Source: Bacteroidales bacterium
GTDB lineage: Bacteria > Bacteroidota > Bacteroidia > Bacteroidales > VadinHA17
Reading direction: 5' to 3'
Assembly: GCA_003162595.1 (NCBI GenBank)
Contig: PMNJ01000007.1
Coordinates: forward strand, 1-11,588
DNA: 11,588 bases
Part shown: piece by piece, positions 7,024 through 11,588 of the stretch
Layout: every line of letters starts with the position of its first letter
Numbering within the stretch: position 1 is the first letter of the stretch
Notes under the pieces: generated by a model
The model's database searches: none
Told to the model about the DNA's origin: nothing
What the model saw: the letters and a program-made list of their open reading frames with translations, nothing else
Program-made: the position numbers and the translations under genes

Positions 7024-10000
7024 TCACGCATTCACATCTGCCCCGGGAGATCCAACTTGCTGCAAACCATGACACTGTTTGTATTTCTTCCCGCTGCCAC
7101 AAGGACAAGGATCATTTCTTCCTACCTTTTTATCAACCCGTACAGGTTCGGTTTTCTGATTCCTGTCCTGCCCGCCCCCGCCTGTGCTGCTATATTGTGA
7201 AAAGTCACTTTTAGAGGTTCTCATGTTGCTCATGTCCACCTGTCGTCTTCGCTGAGCTTCTTTAACCTGTTCGGGATCCTGCGTGGGTATATGTCCTTTC
7301 ATGAGTGTGCTCACCACATCTTTATTCACTTTTGTGAGCATAGTTTTGAACAACTCAAAGGATTCAAACTTGTAAATAAGCAAAGGGTCTTTCTGTTCGT
7401 ATGTGGCATTCTGAACAGATTGTTTAAGTTCGTCCATTTCTCGCAGATGTTCTTTCCATGCATCATCGATCGTTGCCAGAACAACTGTTTTTTCATACGC
7501 TTTGGCAAGTTCCCTCCCTTCAGATTCAGCTGTTGCCTTCAGGTTTGTAACAACCTGATATACCTTCACACCGTCTGTAATCGGAACAACTACATTCTCA
7601 TAAACATGAGACATCCTCTCATAAACATCTTTCAGGACAGGATATGCCTGAGCAGAGATAGATTCAACTTTCCTTTTATAAGTATCGAGTACTTTTGAGT
7701 AAACTATATCAGTCACCTCCCTTGCATTAGCTTTTTTGAAGTCCTGATCAGGAACAGGAGAATCCATTGAAAATGAGCGGATAAGATCAAAATCAAATCC
7801 CTCAAAATCTCCATCACCATGATAGACATCAACCAGGTTTTCAGTAACATCAAACATCATATTCGCGATGTCGACAGTTAACCGTTCACCGAGGAGTGCA
7901 TGTCGTCTTTTCTTGTAAATGACTTCCCTCTGTGAATTCATTACGTCGTCATATTCAAGAAGCCTTTTTCTTATGCCGAAGTTATTTTCTTCAACTTTTT
8001 TCTGTGCCCGTTCTATAGATTTGGTGATCATCGAATGTTGAATCATCTCACCATCTTTAAGTCCGAGTTTGTCCATTATACCGGCAATTCTTTCAGATCC
8101 AAAAAGTCTCATAAGCTCATCTTCAAGAGACACAAAGAACTGCGATGATCCCGGATCTCCCTGTCTTCCTGAACGACCCCTGAGCTGCCTGTCAACACGT
8201 CGGGATTCATGTCTTTCTGTGCCTATGATGGCAAGTCCCCCGGCTTTACGGACGTCTTCAGTAAGCTTTATATCGGTACCTCGTCCTGCCATATTCGTTG
8301 CAATTGTGATAGTACCTGTCTTACCGGCTTCTGCCACAATTTCTGCCTCCCTCTGATGCAACTTTGCATTAAGAACATTATGTTTCAGGCCTTTCATCTT
8401 TAGCATCCTGCTCAGTAATTCAGATATCTCTACCGAAGTTGTGCCGACCAGAACGGGTCGTCCCTGCCGGTTCATTTCGGCAATCTCATCAATTACGGCA
8501 TTATATTTTTCCCTTTTGGTTTTATATACCAGATCTTCCCTGTCGGTTCTGATGACTGGTCTGTTTGTAGGTATAACAACAACATCCAGTTTATAGATGT
8601 TCCAAAGTTCTCCGGCTTCTGTTTCAGCGGTACCTGTCATCCCTGCCAGCTTGTGGTACATCCTGAAATAATTCTGCAGTGTTATTGTTGCATATGTTTG
8701 AGTAGCCTCTTCCACCTTAACATTTTCTTTTGCTTCTATTGCCTGATGAAGTCCATCGGAATACCGGCGTCCTTCGAGAACACGACCGGTTTGTTCATCA
8801 ACAATTTTTACTTTATTATCAACTACGATATATTCAGTGTCGCGGTCAAAAAGGGTCCATGCTTTAAGCAGTTGAGTCATTGTATGAACCCGTTCTGACT
8901 TAACTGAATAGTCTTGCAGAAGCTCATCTTTTATTTTCAGTTTCTCGCGATCGGATATATCTGATTTTTCAATATCTGCAATCTTTGATCCAACATCAGG
9001 AAGAATAAAAAAGCTGACATCTTCAACAGAGTCCGATATAAGATCAAGACCCATTTCAGTCAGTTCAATAGAGTTGGCTTTTTCATCTATAATAAAGAAT
9101 AATGCGTCCGTTGCCTTTGGCATTTCCTTACTGTTGTTTTGCATATAGAAGTTCTCTGTCTTCAGGAGAAGTGATTTATTGCCTTCCTCACTGAGGAACT
9201 TGATAAGGGCATTATTCTTTGGAAGTCCCTTGTATGCTCTCAGGAGAAGAAGTCCGCCTTCGTCATTTTTATTATCGGCAATGAGTTTTTTTGCGTCCGC
9301 AAGTATCTGAGTTACAAGTTTTTTCTGTGCCGACACAAGCTTATCTACTTTAGGTTTAAGCTCATCAAATTGCTGAGTGTCGCTTTTAGCAGTTGGCCCT
9401 GAAATAATAAGCGGTGTACGTGCATCATCGATCAATACTGAGTCGACCTCGTCAACGATTGCATAATGGTGCTTGCGCTGCACAAGGTCCTCAGGGTTGA
9501 TTGCCATATTATCCCTCAGGTAGTCAAACCCAAACTCATTGTTTGTACCAAAAGTAATATCTGCATTATAAGCTTTGCGTCTATCCTGTGAATTAGGCTG
9601 GTGCTTATCGATACAATCCACTGTCAGTCCATGGAATTCATAAATCGGTCCCATCCATTCAGAGTCGCGTTTAGACAGATAATCGTTAACAGTAACAATA
9701 TGAACACCTCTGCCGGCAAGCGCATTAAGGAAAACAGGAAGTGTAGCCACAACAGTTTTCCCCTCTCCTGTTCCCATCTCTGCTATTTTCCCTTTGTGAA
9801 GAGCCACTCCTCCGATGAGCTGAACATCGTAATGAACCATGTCCCATGTTATTTCATTACCACCAGCAATCCATTTGTTGCTCCAGATTGCTATGTCATC
9901 TTTAATTGTTATGCTTTCCCTTGTGGCAGCAAGATCTCTGTCATATTGTCGTGCCGTGACTTCAAGTACGCTGTTTTCCTTAAATCTTTTCGCAGTCTCT

Positions 10001-10350
10001 TTAACGATGGCAAAAGCCCTTGGTACAAGCTGATCCAGTGTTACTTCCAGTTTTTCGCTGATCTGTTTTTCAATTTTATCTATGTTATTATAAAGCTCTT
10101 CCTTTTGGTATACATCTTCCTCTTTTTCAGCTTTTTCCCTCAGTATTCTGATCTCATTTTCGTCATCCTCAATACTTTTAAGAATCTCCTTTCTGAGTTC
10201 TTCTGTCTGGTCCCTTAATTCGTCATTTGACAAGCCCTTTATTTTTTCAAATTCTATGTGGATCTTATCGATATAAGGATTTATTTCCTTCAAATCTCTC
10301 TCATATTTATTACCCAGAAAAAGGCCCAATACATTATTTATAATGCTCAT
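7024..10350 (-). CDS. secA: Preprotein translocase ATPase SecA, long Bacteroidota form
   Basis: Motor ATPase that pushes unfolded preproteins through SecYEG across the inner membrane. It has 1,108 residues against about 900 in E. coli. Walker A is GTGEGKT (193-199), the DEAD box is DEVD (300-303), and the second helicase domain has NMAGRGTD (686-693) and RQLRGRSGRQGDPG (721-734). The C-terminal zinc motif uses C1082, C1084, C1093 and H1094 and normally binds SecB or membranes. By comparison with E. coli SecA there are three additions: a charged, coiled-coil-like segment (about 60-100), an insert before the preprotein groove (about 126-170), and roughly 65 extra residues in the preprotein cross-linking domain (within 335-480). 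A loop after GRGTD found in E. coli is missing. Such inserts are typical of this phylum. The ATG at 10350 matches the usual N-terminus. A candidate promoter lies upstream. Confidence 0.98.
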   Translation of the reverse strand: MSIINNVLGLFLGNKYERDLKEINPYIDKIHIEFEKIKGLSNDELRDQTEELRKEILKSIEDDENEIRILREKAEKEEDVYQKEELYNNIDKIEKQISEKLEVTLDQLVPRAFAIVKETAKRFKENSVLEVTARQYDRDLAATRESITIKDDIAIWSNKWIAGGNEITWDMVHYDVQLIGGVALHKGKIAEMGTGEGKTVVATLPVFLNALAGRGVHIVTVNDYLSKRDSEWMGPIYEFHGLTVDCIDKHQPNSQDRRKAYNADITFGTNNEFGFDYLRDNMAINPEDLVQRKHHYAIVDEVDSVLIDDARTPLIISGPTAKSDTQQFDELKPKVDKLVSAQKKLVTQILADAKKLIADNKNDEGGLLLLRAYKGLPKNNALIKFLSEEGNKSLLLKTENFYMQNNSKEMPKATDALFFIIDEKANSIELTEMGLDLISDSVEDVSFFILPDVGSKIADIEKSDISDREKLKIKDELLQDYSVKSERVHTMTQLLKAWTLFDRDTEYIVVDNKVKIVDEQTGRVLEGRRYSDGLHQAIEAKENVKVEEATQTYATITLQNYFRMYHKLAGMTGTAETEAGELWNIYKLDVVVIPTNRPVIRTDREDLVYKTKREKYNAVIDEIAEMNRQGRPVLVGTTSVEISELLSRMLKMKGLKHNVLNAKLHQREAEIVAEAGKTGTITIATNMAGRGTDIKLTEDVRKAGGLAIIGTERHESRRVDRQLRGRSGRQGDPGSSQFFVSLEDELMRLFGSERIAGIMDKLGLKDGEMIQHSMITKSIERAQKKVEENNFGIRKRLLEYDDVMNSQREVIYKKRRHALLGERLTVDIANMMFDVTENLVDVYHGDGDFEGFDFDLIRSFSMDSPVPDQDFKKANAREVTDIVYSKVLDTYKRKVESISAQAYPVLKDVYERMSHVYENVVVPITDGVKVYQVVTNLKATAESEGRELAKAYEKTVVLATIDDAWKEHLREMDELKQSVQNATYEQKDPLLIYKFESFELFKTMLTKVNKDVVSTLMKGHIPTQDPEQVKEAQRRRQVDMSNMRTSKSDFSQYSSTGGGGQDRNQKTEPVRVDKKVGRNDPCPCGSGKKYKQCHGLQQVGSPGADVNA

Positions 10351-10384
10351 TTTAAGGTGTTTTACAGTTTTTTCAAATATCCAG

Positions 10385-10392
10385 CAAAATTA
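10385..10392 (-). promoter_or_regulatory. secA: Candidate secA promoter, -7 box
   Basis: On the minus strand this reads TAATTTTG, an exact match to the TAnnTTTG box of Bacteroidota primary promoters. It is 34 bases upstream of the secA ATG, which would leave a leader of roughly 25-30 bases. No good TTTG -33 element sits at the expected 19-21 base distance, only AT-rich sequence. The terminator just upstream means secA needs a promoter in this gap, which supports the call; the exact site is uncertain. Confidence 0.4.
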
Positions 10393-10433
10393 GCTTTATT
10401 TTCCAATAATATTTCCGAAAAATCAATTTATGC

Positions 10434-10460
10434 AAAAACCCCGCCATTCTTGCGGGGTTT
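10434..10460 (-). terminator. Intrinsic terminator of the T9SS-secreted protein gene
   Basis: A 9-base-pair stem pairs 10436-10444 with 10452-10460: AAACCCCGC against GCGGGGTTT, with a 7-base loop. Read on the minus strand, the GC-rich stem runs directly into TTTTT (10438-10434), as expected of a rho-independent terminator. It begins 6 bases after the stop codon of the minus-strand gene ending at 10467, and separates that gene from secA. On the plus strand the stem is followed only by a broken T-rich stretch, and no plus-strand gene ends here. Confidence 0.9.
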
Positions 10461-10466
10461 CACTTT

Positions 10467-11588
10467 TTATTTTATAAGACTATACTTAAATGTCTTTATT
10501 CCATCATCCAAGTATAAGACAATAATGTACATTCCTGCCGGATAAGAAGAAATATCAACCAGTGTTTCAGAGGACCCTGAAGCCCAGGCGTTTATCAGGC
10601 AAATACCGGCTGCATTGAAGACGCTGTATCGCAATGGTTTATAATTCTCTATACCTTGATTTGTACTTATTTTTATAAGCCCTGCACCCGGATTAGGATA
10701 TACAACAACGGAATGATCATTAACTTCAGGTATGGCATCAATAAGAGGGTTAATATTCAAATCTTCAATAACCCATCCCCATCCGTTGGCTAATGCATCT
10801 GAGTGTAACCTGAATCTCAGCAACATAGTGTCACCGGCGGAAATTTTGTCAGACGGCCGGTACAGAAATGTATGTTTCTGCAATAGCGTTTCAGTACCAA
10901 TATATGTCGAGTTATCTCCAACAATGCTACTTTTATAAGCTGACTCCCAGGATGGGAATAATGTGCAGTTATATCCATCGATCAGGCCAAACCATGTCTT
11001 GCCAAAATTCTTTGAACCTTCCACAATGACATAATCATAAAAACCGGAAGATCCGTAAACTGCTCCGGGATCATTAAATTCAACAAGAACAACTTCATTG
11101 TAATTGATCTGTATGCCTGATCCGTCAAATTTAAAGGGATGCCTTATTATTGAAGTGTATTCAATGCTTTTTAAGTTATCAAAAGAACTCTCATACGGGT
11201 GCTTTGAATTCAGACCATATTTACTGAAGCCGGCAGGTTTCGAAATATCAAATCCTATATTAAAGAAGTCGGGGGCTGCACCAGAGAAATTTGTAGAATA
11301 CGTTGAGAGTACGGAAGATATTTCCTCAACAGGAGCCACAAAAAATCCGGTCTTGGGTAACACTCCTACATTTGGGATCCGTGCTGTGTCGACCGCAAAT
11401 ATTCTGTATTCTATTGTATCGTGACCTTTTAACAATAATGATTTTGCATTAAATGCAGTGCTGTAAAGATCTTTCCCCCCTTGTTTTAAACGAATAAATT
11501 TTGAAGGGCCATTATTTATTTTGAATTCAATATAGACTGAATCAACACCAAGGTTATCAGTTACTGTGGCATTATATTTTATTGAATC
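10467..11588 (-). CDS. T9SS-secreted protein, C-terminal part with type A sorting domain; 5' end beyond the window
   Basis: The frame is open to the right edge; 373 residues are visible (counted from the edge), and the TTG at 11435 is internal. The first about 80 residues look like an Ig-like linker domain (context VTDNLGVDSVYIEFK). Residues about 112-281 form a beta-rich domain like the MAM/jelly-roll modules attached to secreted Bacteroidota peptidases: DYVIVEGSKNFGKTW (185-199), then LLRFRLHSD and GWGWVIEDL (256-276). The last about 80 residues are a T9SS type A sorting domain with YPNPGAG (297-303) and a terminal YIIVLYLDDG and FKYSLIK. The protein should pass SecYEG, then cross the outer membrane by T9SS and lose this C-terminal domain on attachment or release. 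A catalytic domain, perhaps a peptidase, may lie upstream, but none is visible. The gene ends at a strong terminator. Confidence 0.88.
   Translation of the reverse strand, partial: DSIKYNATVTDNLGVDSVYIEFKINNGPSKFIRLKQGGKDLYSTAFNAKSLLLKGHDTIEYRIFAVDTARIPNVGVLPKTGFFVAPVEEISSVLSTYSTNFSGAAPDFFNIGFDISKPAGFSKYGLNSKHPYESSFDNLKSIEYTSIIRHPFKFDGSGIQINYNEVVLVEFNDPGAVYGSSGFYDYVIVEGSKNFGKTWFGLIDGYNCTLFPSWESAYKSSIVGDNSTYIGTETLLQKHTFLYRPSDKISAGDTMLLRFRLHSDALANGWGWVIEDLNINPLIDAIPEVNDHSVVVYPNPGAGLIKISTNQGIENYKPLRYSVFNAAGICLINAWASGSSETLVDISSYPAGMYIIVLYLDDGIKTFKYSLIK

Noticed and set aside
7291..7698. Plus-strand open frame of 135 codons opposite the secA 3' part
   Set aside because: Same reason: antisense to conserved SecA sequence, with unlikely composition and no own signals.
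9601..10218. Long plus-strand open frame (205 codons) opposite secA
   Set aside because: It is antisense to a strongly supported gene, its translation is Phe/Ser/Cys-rich with no motif, and it looks like a shadow frame.
10258..10545. Plus-strand open frame crossing the secA start, the gap and the terminator
   Set aside because: It spans a promoter region and a terminator hairpin, has shadow-like composition, and runs into the end of the T9SS gene.
1..11588. Search for CRISPR arrays, tRNAs, transposases, phage genes, toxin-antitoxin pairs or other defence modules
   Set aside because: By eye I found no spaced direct repeats, no tRNA-like cloverleaf and no such protein motifs; the genes are mostly core functions.

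Overview
The window looks like an ordinary chromosomal segment of a Bacteroidota bacterium, probably Bacteroidales-like. Three things point there. A secreted protein ends in a type IX secretion (T9SS) type A sorting domain. SecA is about 1,100 residues long, with the extra insertions seen in that phylum. Shine-Dalgarno sequences are largely missing, and a TAnnTTTG-type promoter box lies upstream of secA. Composition is moderately AT-rich and even throughout. I see no insertion sequence, phage gene, CRISPR array, tRNA, rRNA or defence system.

Left part, plus strand (1-7023): five genes run in the same direction with gaps of 11 to 46 bases, so they may be one operon or two. First is a large membrane protein, cut by the left edge, with a spermidine-synthase-like domain between two membrane halves. 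Next is amrS, the radical SAM enzyme of the AmmeMemoRadiSam group. Then come ligA (NAD-dependent DNA ligase), a small conserved Bacteroidota protein resembling DUF6913, and dapA (first committed step of lysine/diaminopimelate synthesis). The last three are housekeeping genes or companions of them. The first two form the least understood pair.

Right part, minus strand (7024-11588): secA converges on dapA with no base between the two stop codons. Upstream of secA is a 116-base gap holding a likely secA promoter and a clear intrinsic terminator. The terminator ends a T9SS-secreted protein gene whose 5' part lies beyond the right edge. SecA would move such proteins across the inner membrane, and T9SS would move them across the outer membrane.

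The most interesting spot is the first two genes. The synthase-like domain has lost the residues expected for polyamine synthesis. Its N-terminal region carries a histidine pair with cytochrome-b-like spacing. The radical SAM enzyme beside it begins with a twin-arginine-like signal, which would be a strange location for such an enzyme. A link between these facts is inference only. No stretch over 300 bases lacks a gene.
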